From the NCBI GenBank assembly GCA_963565915.1, contig OY751489.1, positions 3,162,001 to 3,226,000 of the forward strand: a stretch of 64,000 nt of DNA, in the 5' to 3' direction. Below, one piece after another: positions 19,785 through 29,817 of this stretch. Within the stretch, counting starts at the first letter, position 1. Each line of letters opens with the position of its first letter. Below the pieces are notes generated by a model. It was not told the DNA's origin, made no database searches, and saw only the letters and a program-made list of their open reading frames with translations. The stretch comes from Entoloma clypeatum. Lineage: Eukaryota; Basidiomycota; Agaricomycetes; Agaricales; Entolomataceae. The translations under genes were made by a program, and so were the position numbers.

Positions 19785-20175
19785 CGGCGCGAGAGAACAG
19801 ACAGGACACCGTTGGATGCCGTTGGGAGCAAAAGGAGGTTGTTGAGTACAAGTGGTGGCTGTGGGTGTCAGTGAAGGCCGTTGGGCACGAGAGGAGACCA
19901 TTGGAGACGGAAGGAGACCATTGGGTGTGAGAGGACGGACAGGATGTCGTTGGACATGAGATAACATCGCTGGGAGCCAGAGACGGCCGTTGGGCACAAG
20001 AGGACGCTGTTGGGAGCGAGAGGATGCTGGTGGGCATGAGAGGTGACCGTTGGGTGCGAGAGGGAGTGGGAGGATGCTGTTGGAGAAGCGAGAAGGCCAT
20101 AGGGCATGAGAGGAGTTGACCGCTGGGAGTGAGAGGATGCCGTTGGGCGCGAGAGGTGGCCGTGAGAGGAGGCCA
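19785..20175. repeat. 20-bp minisatellite array I, left part
   Basis: Imperfect tandem 20-bp units of the type GGCCGTTGGG plus a variable GAG-rich half, for example GACCATTGGAGACGGAAGGA followed by GACCATTGGGTGTGAGAGGA near 19895-19935. Interrupted by the Copia element at 20176; the array continues at 26467. Long overlapping open frames here simply reflect the lack of stops in the repeat. Confidence 0.85.
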
Positions 20176-20476
20176 TGTTGGAACAGCATACGATCACATC
20201 AACACCAGAGGTTATCATGGTGGGTGTGTTGTCTTGCAGTCCTAGTATACTCTATGCTACGCGCTACGGATCGTGTATCTACAATAGAGAGAGAATCCTA
20301 CTACTAACCTTGAGAGGTGTTTGCAGGTGGGGGTTACTTGGTAAGAGTGTTATATTGCACAGAGAATAAGGACAGTCTTATATACTAGTCTACTTTTTGT
20401 ACATTATTTGTATGTCATGGGATTGGGCACATGACGCTATAGATGAAATATCTATAGGAGTGGAATTCGTTCAACA
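20176..20476 (-). repeat. 3' LTR of Copia 1
   Basis: 301 bp, TGTTG to CAACA termini, partner of 26165-26466. Minus-strand TATATAAG box near 20375. A purine tract (AAGGGGGAG on the minus strand, 20477-20485) adjoins its inner side. Confidence 0.92.
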
Positions 20477-20503
20477 CTCCCCCTTGATGTGTATACATCG
20501 GAT

Positions 20504-21553
20504 TTATGAAAATGTCAAGCCTAAATGTTGGCGACATCTTTCAAAGAGTTCCTGACTAAGATTTTTAGTTAGCATATCCGCGGGATTGGATGTGCCTTCA
20601 ATGTACTCTACAGTGATCAATCCACGAGAGATGTATTCTCGGATGACGTGGTATCTTAGATCGATATGTTTAGTACGGCGTTCCTGTACAGGGTTGTTCC
20701 CAATAAAGATCGAGCCATGATTGTCGGCATAGATCGGGACATTCCGCATTAGGAAGCCAATCTCCTGGAAGAGCTGGATCACCCATTTTACTTGGCGGCC
20801 ACAATCAGACATCGCCATGTACTCTGCTTCAGTAGATGAGTGAGCAATGGTTTTTTGTAGATGACAAGTCCAGCCTACAGAAGCACCTGCAAGCTTCAGG
20901 AAAAAGCCGGTGCAGCTTCAATGCTTAATTTTGTCGGATGTCCAGTCAGAATCTGTGTAGGCATGTAAGCCCACATTTTGATCACCGGAATATGTCAGTC
21001 GGTAATCAGAAGTGCCCATGAGATAGCGGATTATATACTTCGTTTTATCAACGTGTTCCTGGGTAGGATTCGCCGAGAACTGTGATAACGTAATCACAGC
21101 AAAGGCAATGTCGGGTCGTGTACCAATCATTAAATATAGCAGAGACCCTATGATCTGCTGAAATTGTGATCGAAGTGCAGCAGTGCCAGTGCCAGCATTT
21201 GCTGTCGGCTTGTATCCAGTAGGTAGAGGAGTCTTGGCAATCATTGCATTTGTCATGCCGAATCTCTCTACTACTTTCTGTAAATAGGCACATTGATCGA
21301 TCATGATCGTATTCTTGGTACACATGATGCGCATTCTCAAGAATTCAGTGGGTTCACCTAGATCACGAGATTCCCAAATAGCCATGAATTCGGCTCTTTT
21401 AACAGTTGTAAGCTTAATGTCTGGTCCCATGAACATTGCGTCATCGACATAGATTATCGCTAGTACGATGGTTCCGTTTGGGGAATAGAAAACAAAGATT
21501 CCGGCATCAGATATGACCCTTCGGAAACCTAGTTTCTTCATGGATTGCTCCAT
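20504..21553 (-). pseudogene. Copia 1 reverse transcriptase C-terminus and RNase H
   Basis: Two open pieces in one frame. 21553-20918 holds the reverse transcriptase palm with catalytic YVDD (IIYVDDAMF, about 21458-21432). 20818-20504 holds the RNase H end (EYMAMSDCGRQ, then HIDLRYHVIREYI and NPADMLTKNLS). They are separated by a TGA at about 20918-20920, after DKIKH, where arginine or lysine is expected. Typical copia C-terminus; broken. Confidence 0.88.
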
Positions 21554-21589
21554 GGCATGCCACCATGCAAGTCCAGCCTGCTTTAAACC

Positions 21590-22834
21590 CTAAATAGCCT
21601 TATGCAGGCGCCAAACAAGAAGTTCTTTGCCTTTTATTTTGAAGCCTTCGGGTTGCATCATGTATAACTCTTCCTGGAGTTTCCCATAAAGGAAAGCAGC
21701 AGTTATGTCAAGCGCGAGAATCACCCAACTCTCAAGCGCGGCGGTAGCGAGCATGAGACATACTGTCTCGAATCGAACTATGGGAGAGAATACCTCGTCG
21801 AAATCGATTCCCTCGATTTGCGAGAACCCTTGTGCAACAAGCCGAGCCTCTTTACGGCCGTCGGTCTTTATGTCAAAGACCCATCGTGATCTGATGGCCT
21901 TTCGTCCGGTCGGTAAAGGTGTTAGATCATAGACATCACGCCACTTGATGCTATCAAGTTCCTTATGGCATGTGTCCAACCACTCATCCTGGAGGTTTTT
22001 CGGCATTTTGGCAATGTCGCAAAACTTCATCTCCCGGATATCATGGAACTGTGAGAGATTAGATTCAGAGTGAGGAACGGCTGATGCAAGTAGCGTGTTC
22101 AACTCAGTGATCTGTTTCGTGTCTCCCCCTTGTTTCCGAACTAATCGTTCTAGGTACAAATTAAATGCTTTTGAACCTAGCTCCACATCATTCATCATCT
22201 CGCACAGTAAGCTCTCCGCATCTGTATCTTCCAAAGGTTCATCATCAGGAACTTTGGGGTCATCGGGAGGAGTACCGGAAGATCCACTAGGCCCTGCGTC
22301 AGGTGGGGCTAAGGGGGAACTAGGTTCCGCTTCTTCCTGTCATGATCGGGGAACATTGCGGAGCTGGGAAGGCTCACACTGCTGTTTCTCTCAATTCACG
22401 GCTTCACGCCAAGAGCGTGTGCGATTGATGTCGCGTTGTTGTTGCGCGGGGTGCCGTTGCTCCCCGTAGATGTTGCCTTCCCGTCGAGGCGGGTTAGCAT
22501 TCCTTCATGGTCGAGGGACATCAGCAGGCGGAGGATTCACCGGCTGGTTCTGGACCTCAGGGTCATCCTGATTTGAAGGTGGTACGTCAGCGCCGTCATG
22601 CTGGTTTCCATTTGGAGCGGAAGGGGGATTGGAGGATTCATCTCCGCTCGGCTGATTATGCCGGCGGGAATGATAATGAACATCTCCATCTCCGAAGTGG
22701 TGATCAACATCGTCATCAGGGTTTCCATCATCCTGAGACTCATCATGGGAAGGCTCATTTCCCATGGGTGTGTGTTGTGGCACTTTGGTGACATCTCGGA
22801 AAGAGTGTTTCATTGAATACCGTGGTAGTACCAA
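21590..22834 (-). pseudogene. Copia 1 integrase tail and reverse transcriptase N-terminal part
   Basis: One frame from 22834 to 21590, interrupted by three TGA codons (about 22505, 22396 and 22340) in a proline/asparagine/aspartate-rich linker. From 22234 it is open into the reverse transcriptase N-terminus (KAIRSRWVFDIKTDGRKEAR, AQGFSQIEGIDFDEVFSP). It ends at TAG at 21592-21590, where the family reads tyrosine-glycine. The linker between integrase and reverse transcriptase is normally variable in Copia. Confidence 0.82.
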
Positions 22835-24194
22835 TAAAGATACTGTTTTTATCAGTCATAAACTGATATGCTTTCATTCCTGGTTTGAAACCCATGAAGG
22901 TCATAAGCTCCGCATGTGGATTTAATTTATTCACACGGTGTTCTTCAGGAATATAAACATAGGCAGCGCAGCCTAAAACACGGAGATTAGAGACATCCGG
23001 TTTTTCCCCTTTTAGAGATTCAAAAGGTGTTTTCCAATAAAGTCATTTAATTGGCGTGCAATTATAGACATGCACAGCGTGTAAAACGCAAAACTCCCAC
23101 CATGATTGTGGTAAGCAGGTGGCAAATCGCATTGCCTGTGCTTTCTCTACAATGGTGCGGTTAATCCTTTCGGCTCAACCGTTTTGTTGGTATGTATTGG
23201 GAGCTGAAATTTCCACGGCAATTCCAAGATCCTCAAGGTATTTTACTACCCCAGTTTCCTTTTTGAACTCTCCCCCTCCATCAAAATGCCATCGGCGAAA
23301 TTGGGCATTAAACTGGGTTTTCATAAGTGTTGTCCACTTTTTGAATGCATCAGAGGTATCAGATTTGAGTTTCAACAATACCGTCCAAGCATGCCCAGAA
23401 TAGTCATCCAAGAAGCTGATGTAGTATTTAAATTTGTGATAGGAGGCGATTGGAAACTCTTTGAGGTCCGAATGGAGCAACTCAAAGGGTCTGGAAGCAC
23501 ATGAAGATGAAGAAGGGAAGCTTTTCAACCTCAACTTTGCTTCTGCACAGGGACGGCATGGCTTGTCCTTAAGGGGAAATTGGACGTCCCTTGGGAATCC
23601 ATCACATGCGTCGGGTGCCTTTTTCAGGACATCTTTTCCAGGGTGTGCAAACCGCTGATGCCAAATGCTGTAATCGGCTTTATAGACATCGATATTTCTA
23701 GCATTTAGCTGCATGATTTGTTCAATGCGTGTATTTACCCAGTATATTGTCGAACCGGGAAAATGAGGTTCACATCTTAGTACACACTTTCCATCTTTGA
23801 AGAAACTAAGATTGTCAGCTGAGCCAACGACATTTAATCCAGATTCTTGAAGAATTTTGCCCATCGACATGAGGCGAGTGGAAAGCTCTGGGATGTGTAG
23901 AACCGGATAAAGCCGAGTCGTTAGACTTCTTAGCTTTCCTTGACATGATGGTATCGCGTGAGTGATAAACACGGTCCCTCTTCCTTTTATAGAGATCTTT
24001 GCTTTGCCCGCAGTTTGGGCAGTACGGACAGATTTCTCTTCTTTGTACGTTGCAAAGTCACTCATCTCTGCGGTGAAGTGCATACTAGTGCCGGAGTCCA
24101 TGATCCACTCGGTGTCATTAGTATCTTTGGATTTGTTCTTACATTTCGAACATGAGGCAAAATGATCATATATCCTCCATGAAGGAGGCAGCAA
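22835..24194 (-). pseudogene. Copia 1 protease and integrase
   Basis: From 24194 to 23175 the frame is open. It carries the protease active site (WIMDSGTSMHF, about 24100), the GAG-pre-integrase finger (HQRFAHPGKDVLKK ... CRPCAEAKL) and the integrase core (HSDLKEFPIASYHK, FLDDYSGHAWTVLLK, DGGGEF). A TGA at 23177-23175 follows QQNG, where the family motif continues with arginine. A second TGA follows near 23046. Integrase sequence continues to about 22835, where the frame changes. The junction with gag is a 29-nt overlap in the +1 frame. Confidence 0.88.
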
Positions 24195-25794
24195 CGACAG
24201 GTGATTTTAAATAACTACGACCCTGTTCTAGTGACTCATCACGAATCTGGGTGTGTTTTTCTGTCATTGTGTGCTCATGTGAAACTTGTGAAAGAACGTA
24301 CCTCAGGTTGTCACATGACAAACCTCCGAAAAGCTCATCGTCGACTTCATCCGCCCAACTGAAACGTGTCCGCTTGGATGGTCCAGGTTCATCTTCATCA
24401 TACTCGTATTCCTCATCGAAGTCCATCACGGTATCGGCATCATAATCTTGGCGTTCCATCAGGAACAGGGAAGCCTCGTCCATTACCTCATTGTCAGGGG
24501 TCGAATATATCCCCAGAATGTCTTCAGGGTATATGATGTTATTGACATTCTGGAGGGTCTGGAACGTTCCCACAATGCCAAGAGATGTGACAATGTCGCG
24601 CACTGCCTGCATCTCAGGGTACATCGATGGTTGATTAACCAGAGCACCTGTGAAGCGTTGCACAGACATGTTTGTCATGCGATCGAGGAGTTCTCTCGCA
24701 CCAGCAGTCATGATATGTTCAGCGGGACTAGATGTCAACCGCGATTTGAGAGGAGGACGACAACGGGGGTCAGTCATCAGAGTAGAAGATTGTTGGGGGG
24801 GAATGACATGTCCTGAGCCTGTGACAGTGGTGAAGGGAGGTGTTGGCAGATTCATAGTCATTGCCGACGAGGCAACATGAGAGCAGCCAGCGGTATCGCC
24901 TGCAGCGGCTTTTTGGGCACACTGGGCCTTTTTCCAACTCTGTGACCCTTCCTTTTTGGGTACGAACCACTGCTTCTTGTTTTGATCACCGGAATTGTTC
25001 AACAGTGTCTCCTTTGCCTTTCCTTTTCCTTTGTTCTGTTGATGAGGTTTGCCAGAATTCTGGTTTGACCCAGAAGCATCAGCAGGTCCTGTACCATTGC
25101 GCCAGCGGGGTTCCTGTCCTTTCTGCTTGATAGCGGAGATCTTGTTGGCAGCCAGAAGTTGTGCTTCGGCTTGTACGTGCATATGCTCTGTGGTTACAAT
25201 CTCTTCAACATCTGTAAGTTTGAAAGTGTCTAACTTCCATTCTTTGGCCAGATGCGAACCAAGATGTTTCCACTTTGGAGGTAGACGGTGCACAGCAAGC
25301 ATCCCTTGCAATTTAGGAGCGAAGGGGATCTTGTGCCCGTCGAGGCGTGCCAAGAGATCACGGAATTTAGAAAATTCCGGACGGGGGTCACCACCAGACA
25401 GGTGCCAATCGAGAGTCAAGGCGAAGTCCTTGAACATCTCGTCAGGGCCTTTGTTCTCAAAGAGAGTTTTCAGCTGATCCCAAACCTCTTTCAAAGTCTG
25501 GAATGCTGTAACCTCATGCTTTACAGACTCCACCAGAGATAAGACGATTGCGCCATGCGCTTTCAAGTCTTTCTCCTTCCACTCACGGAACTCCTTTCGT
25601 TGTTCAGACGTCGAAGCGGCTGTTAGGGAGGTTGGCTGTAACCAGTCCCCAGATATGAGCATCCAGGTCCCTTCAAACTGTAAAATCCCTGTCATCTTAT
25701 CGCTCCACTCCTTCCAGTTAGAGCCGGTCATCTTGACGACAGTGGATTTGTAATCAAAAGAAGACATGATTTGATGCGAAGGGTGAGAGCGCAA
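24166..25794 (-). CDS. gag: Copia 1 Gag polyprotein, 542 codons
   Basis: Copia-type gag (UBN2 family fold): WKEWSDKMTGILQFEGTWML near residues 27-46 and a helical capsid region to about residue 230, then a basic glutamine-rich segment and a long acidic tail. No CCHC zinc knuckle is visible, unlike most Copia gags. The likely start is the ATG at about 25767 (MSSFDYKS), ten codons inside the open frame. The gag stop TGA overlaps the start of the pol frame, which lies +1. Intact as a reading frame, in an otherwise dead element. Confidence 0.82.
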   Translation of the reverse strand: MRSHPSHQIMSSFDYKSTVVKMTGSNWKEWSDKMTGILQFEGTWMLISGDWLQPTSLTAASTSEQRKEFREWKEKDLKAHGAIVLSLVESVKHEVTAFQTLKEVWDQLKTLFENKGPDEMFKDFALTLDWHLSGGDPRPEFSKFRDLLARLDGHKIPFAPKLQGMLAVHRLPPKWKHLGSHLAKEWKLDTFKLTDVEEIVTTEHMHVQAEAQLLAANKISAIKQKGQEPRWRNGTGPADASGSNQNSGKPHQQNKGKGKAKETLLNNSGDQNKKQWFVPKKEGSQSWKKAQCAQKAAAGDTAGCSHVASSAMTMNLPTPPFTTVTGSGHVIPPQQSSTLMTDPRCRPPLKSRLTSSPAEHIMTAGARELLDRMTNMSVQRFTGALVNQPSMYPEMQAVRDIVTSLGIVGTFQTLQNVNNIIYPEDILGIYSTPDNEVMDEASLFLMERQDYDADTVMDFDEEYEYDEDEPGPSKRTRFSWADEVDDELFGGLSCDNLRYVLSQVSHEHTMTEKHTQIRDESLEQGRSYLKSPVVAASFMEDI

Positions 25795-26154
25795 AAGACT
25801 GGAAATAGAATGTGTCAGTCACATGTCAAATCACTGGATCTTAGATGAAACAGGGACACAGCAACATGTGTTTTACTCCACTAGGGTCTATCAGACCCCT
25901 ATTCCATGTTTAATGTTGTACACAGAGTTAACTGGTAGACACATGTATGGAGGCGGATGGGCATCACGATCATTGGGGTGTTATCGCCCGGATCTGCTAG
26001 CTCATCGCGCTACACAATGATGTGGGATTAAACTTCCACATAATCATTAATGTTGTATGTACAGATCGAGGTGCACTTGATCTATTGTGTTCGCGATGTA
26101 GCGGCATCGAGTCTACTAAGACTGCCAGCGACAAGTGCAATGGTGAGTCTCAGA

Positions 26155-26164
26155 GCTCATAACC
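26155..26164 (-). other. primer binding site of Copia 1 (half-tRNA iMet type)
   Basis: Directly inside the 5' LTR the minus strand reads GGTTATGAGC. This complements the anticodon region of initiator tRNA-Met (GCUCAUAACC), the site used by Drosophila copia, whose primer is a 5' half-molecule of that tRNA. Confidence 0.7.
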
Positions 26165-26466
26165 TGTTGGAACAGCATACGATCACATCAACACCGGAGG
26201 TTATCACGGTGGGTGTGTCGTCTTGCAGTCCTAGTATACTCTATGCTACGCGCTACGGATCGTGTATCTACGATAGAGAGAGAATCCTACTACTAACCTT
26301 GAGAGGTGTTTGCAGGTGGGGGTTACTCAGTAAGAGCATTATATTGCACAGAGAATAAGGACAGTCTTATATACTAGTGTACTTATTTGTACATTATTTG
26401 TATGTCATGGGATTGGGCACATGACGCTATAGATGAAATATCTATAGGAGTGGAATTTGTTCAACA
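26165..26466 (-). repeat. 5' LTR of Copia 1
   Basis: 302 bp, partner of 20176-20476. About ten substitutions separate the two. All but one are transitions at sites reading CG in one copy, or explained by an ancestral CG. Confidence 0.92.
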
Positions 26467-26575
26467 GGCCGTTGGGCGCGAGAGGATGGAGAAGACACCG
26501 TTGGATGCGAGAGAGAGCGAGAGGACGCCATTGGACAAAAGTGGAGGTCATTGTGATGGGCAGAGAGGGCAAGTT
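26467..26575. repeat. 20-bp minisatellite array I, right part
   Basis: Continuation of the array at 19785-20175, starting GGCCGTTGGGCGCGAGAGGA directly after the LTR and fading out near 26575. Confidence 0.8.
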
Positions 26576-27074
26576 CAACCATGATCAAGGGAGTTGTCAT
26601 AGCAAAACTTTAAGTTCGGTGAATTCCGGCGGAAATTGAAATGACTTGACCATTGTGTTCATCATTGAGTTTGAAGCCATTTATTAGCCACTTGTAGAAT
26701 AAGTAATTTTACCTACACCTCACCCTCTGATAGTGTTAAGTGATGCTGCTAGGACCACACTTCTACTAAGAGATATCAAGTGCTATTGTGTTTGATAGTC
26801 TCATGGTAACAGCTTTTTCCTGATGTAGATTGTCATGCCTTCAAACTACTACTAGTAGTATTTTAATTCTATACCCACCTCTATTGGTGAGAAAAAGATT
26901 TTGGTGATGGCCCAAGCTAAAGATGCTAGAATGAAAGTTGAAGATGCTCAAAGATGTTGATGCTCAAAGATGAAGCTGCTCAAAGCTGTTTGCAAAAAGG
27001 ATGAAGCTACTAAAGATGCTGGTTTCAAAGTTGAAGCTGCCAAAGTTTTAGGATTTATTATACTAATATTAAAT
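26576..27074. other. AT-rich spacer with short degenerate repeats; no gene
   Basis: No supported gene. At 26908-27050 the plus strand holds degenerate 11-15-nt repeats of the form AAAGATGCT/GAAGCTGC, giving a broken frame of charged residues (KDARMKVEDA). A palindrome ACTACTAGTAGT lies near 26848. This stretch replaces the expected 3' end of the NTPase gene to its right. Confidence 0.4.
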
Positions 27075-28698
27075 TTATTTGTTTGAACTTGCCAAAATGC
27101 CGATGTTGAGCCCTGGGTCACCTTGCACAAATGGGTTGACCGCTTTGTCCCGCGCAAGGGTCAACAAGAGCCGACTACAGAGCTCTCCTTGCATCCCGCG
27201 ATCGAGTACAAGACCGCGGAGGACGAGGTGGTCCAGGAGCGTCGTGATTGCGACCTGGTATGTTTCGGGGCAACGGTTCAAAGAGTGTGCGGCAGCGATG
27301 GCCAGCATTGGCTCCGAAGGTGCCGCTGTTAATAAGAGCGTGCCGATAGCACCTCTGAGGATTCGCATATGGCTACGCACGGCGTCTTTAGCCAAGTGCT
27401 CGGACGCCTCGCCCTCGCCAATCTCCAGACCAATTCGAACGGCGAACGCGGCAAAGACATGGTATATCTCCCTTGCATTAAACGACTTGAAAAAGAGCTT
27501 CTCGGTTGCTGCCTTCAGCACTTCGTTCTTGTTAAGGCCGGACCAGTACTGGGAGCGGAGCATAAGGGATGATGTGAGCATACAAGACGACATGGCGACT
27601 CACCGGGCGTCCATATGCCTTCAGATGTTCCAGGCTGAGTACATGAGCTGCACTCCGAATGTTCTCACTGCGAACCATCTGGTTGAACCCCAAGTAAGGC
27701 CAAAGAGGCAAGGGCACGAGCGCTCTCGTGAGTCTGTCAGAGGGGGAATCTGGGCCAGATGGTGCTAGATCAAATATGGACGAGTTGGTGTCTATGAAAA
27801 GATACCAAATTGTAAAGCCAGAGATGGGGCGACGATCAGCAGCCTTGATGATGCGCTGTAGTGCGATCAGCGACATGTCCCAGCTCCGATTCAGGGCTTC
27901 GCCTTTGGTACTCTGGAAACGCCTCATATTCAAACTCGAGCATTCATCAAAAGCGATCACAAAGCGTTTGGACCCCGCCGCTCTGATAATCTTGGAAAGC
28001 CTTTGGGTGAATGGAAGGCAAAGGATCTCGTAGAGTGATTCATGATATGAGGCAGGGGTGGGTGACGAATCCTGACTGCGGGCCTTTTGGATGAGTAAGA
28101 TGTTTTCTGTCAGCAAGGCTTCGGCCTTGGCTTGAACCTCCTCGAAGGTCCTAAACCGAGAGGAGCTTGTGACATCGGTTGGGGTATCAAGCACCCAGTC
28201 TCGCCAAAAGCCACTCGTGATTTGGCCCTCGAGCGTTCCCGCGGTGACATGCGCCAAGGCTCCAATAAAAGCCGCAGCTGGTTCTTCGCCCTGTAGTATG
28301 AACTGGACCTTGAAAATGGTCCAAGGATTATTATTGACAAGTACCTTGAACGGAACATTAACGTTGCAATTGGTTTTTCGTTGGAAGAAAGCGTAGGCCG
28401 GTTCATCACCGGGCGGCCAACCAGACCTTGGCTGTGAGCTTTGTCGGAAGCAGACACTGAGGGTTGGTAACTACAGTCCATTCGTCGATCAGTTCCTTGT
28501 GGCAATACCAGGGGGGCGATGAACAGGCACCTTTTTCCCTAACTCTTGGGCCAAGCGTGACTTGCCAGTTCCACTTGATTGCAGAAGGGCGATGATATGT
28601 CCATAGTGCCGATCTGGATCGTATATTTCATTGTAAACACCAAGCCCCTGGACAAAGGATTCGACCGCGTTCCCCCGATATTCTCGACGGAACATCAA
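27075..28698 (-). pseudogene. P-loop NTPase-like protein of a large Agaricomycete family, C-terminally truncated
   Basis: Minus-strand spliced gene. The first block (28698-about 28490, MFRREYRGNAVESFVQGLGV) contains a Walker A motif (QSSGTGKSRL). The next block has the PPGDEP and IAFDECSSLNM (Walker B-like) segments of this family, to 27604. A 55-nt GT-AG intron (27603-27549) follows, and then the last block (HLKAYGRP joined to YWSGLNKNEV) to a stop at 27075. Junctions around 28500 need one more intron or a frameshift. Family members normally continue with a nuclease-like C-terminal part; here the sequence ends in AT-rich spacer. The resemblance to Crinkler-type NTPases is from family memory, not a search. 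Likely a pseudogene or truncated allele. Confidence 0.6.
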
Positions 28699-28830
28699 CT
28701 CTAATCACTCAGCCTGTTCTTCCCTTTTGAAATGAAGAGGAATGCAAGTATGTTGGAGAAGAGGCGGGAAAAAACGCACTGTGTCTCGAATTCAAGGGTT
28801 GGTTCCTTGCGTTTCTGAAGTATCGCTGTT

Positions 28831-29370
28831 TCACGCCTTAGCCACTCCTACACGGTCCAAGGCGAAATAGTGCATACGATGTGCAATCAAGTCATCCCAG
28901 GCGCCTTCTTTCACACCCTTCTGGACTCCACGGTTCCATTCTTCTAATTGCGCCCCGTTCGAACCTGCCACAAGCTCGCGTGCTGCAGGCAGCAGAGGGA
29001 GGATGACATTGTGTTTCAAATCTGTGGTCTGCAGCGCTTGTGGGAGGTGCATTAAAACGTGCTGGGACAGGCTTAGCCATCTGGAATTATCATCCCCAGC
29101 TATAGCTATATCTATAAGAATATTCCAACAACCCTCAGACGATATCTTCGTCATCTTGTCGTTGAGTGCCGTCCGCTGAGAATGCGGCCAATCAAGGTTC
29201 GGTGGTTTATAGATCGAGGTATGAGTGGCAGGAGATATGGGACTGCGCTTGAAACCAAAGGAAGATGCAATATCCTCTGAGTCGACGTCCATATTGTTGT
29301 CCATTAGGGGCCCACTTAGTAAAGCAACCTGTAGAACGTTAAGCTGCAAAGCCAAAACCCCTTTGATCAA
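28831..29370 (-). CDS. unidentified ORF, 179 codons, possible 5' exon of the NTPase gene
   Basis: An open frame on the same strand, 132 bp upstream of the NTPase block. Protein-like composition: an acidic N-terminal part (DNNMDVDSEDIASSFGF), then a helical region (WLSLSQHVLMHLPQALQTTD) and ELVAGSNGAQLEEWNRG. I do not recognise it. It may be a separate small gene or the N-terminal region of the same NTPase-family protein; no clean splice joining the two was found. Confidence 0.4.
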   Translation of the reverse strand: MIKGVLALQLNVLQVALLSGPLMDNNMDVDSEDIASSFGFKRSPISPATHTSIYKPPNLDWPHSQRTALNDKMTKISSEGCWNILIDIAIAGDDNSRWLSLSQHVLMHLPQALQTTDLKHNVILPLLPAARELVAGSNGAQLEEWNRGVQKGVKEGAWDDLIAHRMHYFALDRVGVAKA

Positions 29371-29817
29371 GCATCGACTCAGATCCTGGAGACATTTGTA
29401 ATATCTTCATCTGATTGTGATAACTAAACGGACTCACGGCAGGAACATCTTATCGCGTTGACCATTAAACTATCCAGGGAAGACATGACCAAAAGACGTG
29501 CAGTTCGTGAGCGTAAAATATGCGTAAGAATAACGGGCGAGTGATGAGATAAAAAGTTCGTGATGACAAACCATCAAAGAGCATGCGAGGGAGGTCATTA
29601 ACATAATCAGCCTGTCAGATGCTGAATCAAAGCAAGCACAATAGCAAGAGAGGAGAGATACAGTAAGTGACGTGGCAGATACCGGGAGAATGGGATGACG
29701 ATGATGGACAAAGACAGGGACAGGAACGAAAAGAACGTATGCGACAGAGTAAATCGTAACGAGATATACGATGAAAATTGGGAGCGAAAGCTTGGACGAG
29801 ATGTGAAGAGAAAATTA
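29371..29817. other. intergenic spacer
   Basis: About 450 bp between the 179-codon ORF and the kinase stop codon. No gene or repeat seen. It presumably holds the kinase terminator region. Confidence 0.5.

Larger units (their letters stand above)
20176..26466 (-). mobile_element. decayed Ty1/Copia retrotransposon 1
   Basis: 6.29 kb, flanked by LTRs of 301 and 302 bp. Minus-strand order is gag, protease, integrase, reverse transcriptase, RNase H, the Copia order. It is inserted in minisatellite array I; candidate duplication GGCCA/GGCCG (20171-20175, 26467-26471). Six in-frame TGA and one TAG, plus at least two frame changes, inactivate it. Nearly all LTR differences are at CpG sites, so much of the divergence is deamination. 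Confidence 0.94.

Noticed and set aside
22505..22834. 109-codon ORF in Copia 1 as a separate gene
   Set aside because: It is the aspartate/asparagine-rich integrase to reverse transcriptase linker of the same pol frame, delimited by a decay stop.
24166..24194. Programmed +1 frameshift at the Copia 1 gag-pol overlap, as in Ty1
   Set aside because: The frames do differ by +1, but the element is heavily mutated and the younger Copia 2 has gag and pol in one frame, so a chance indel is more likely.
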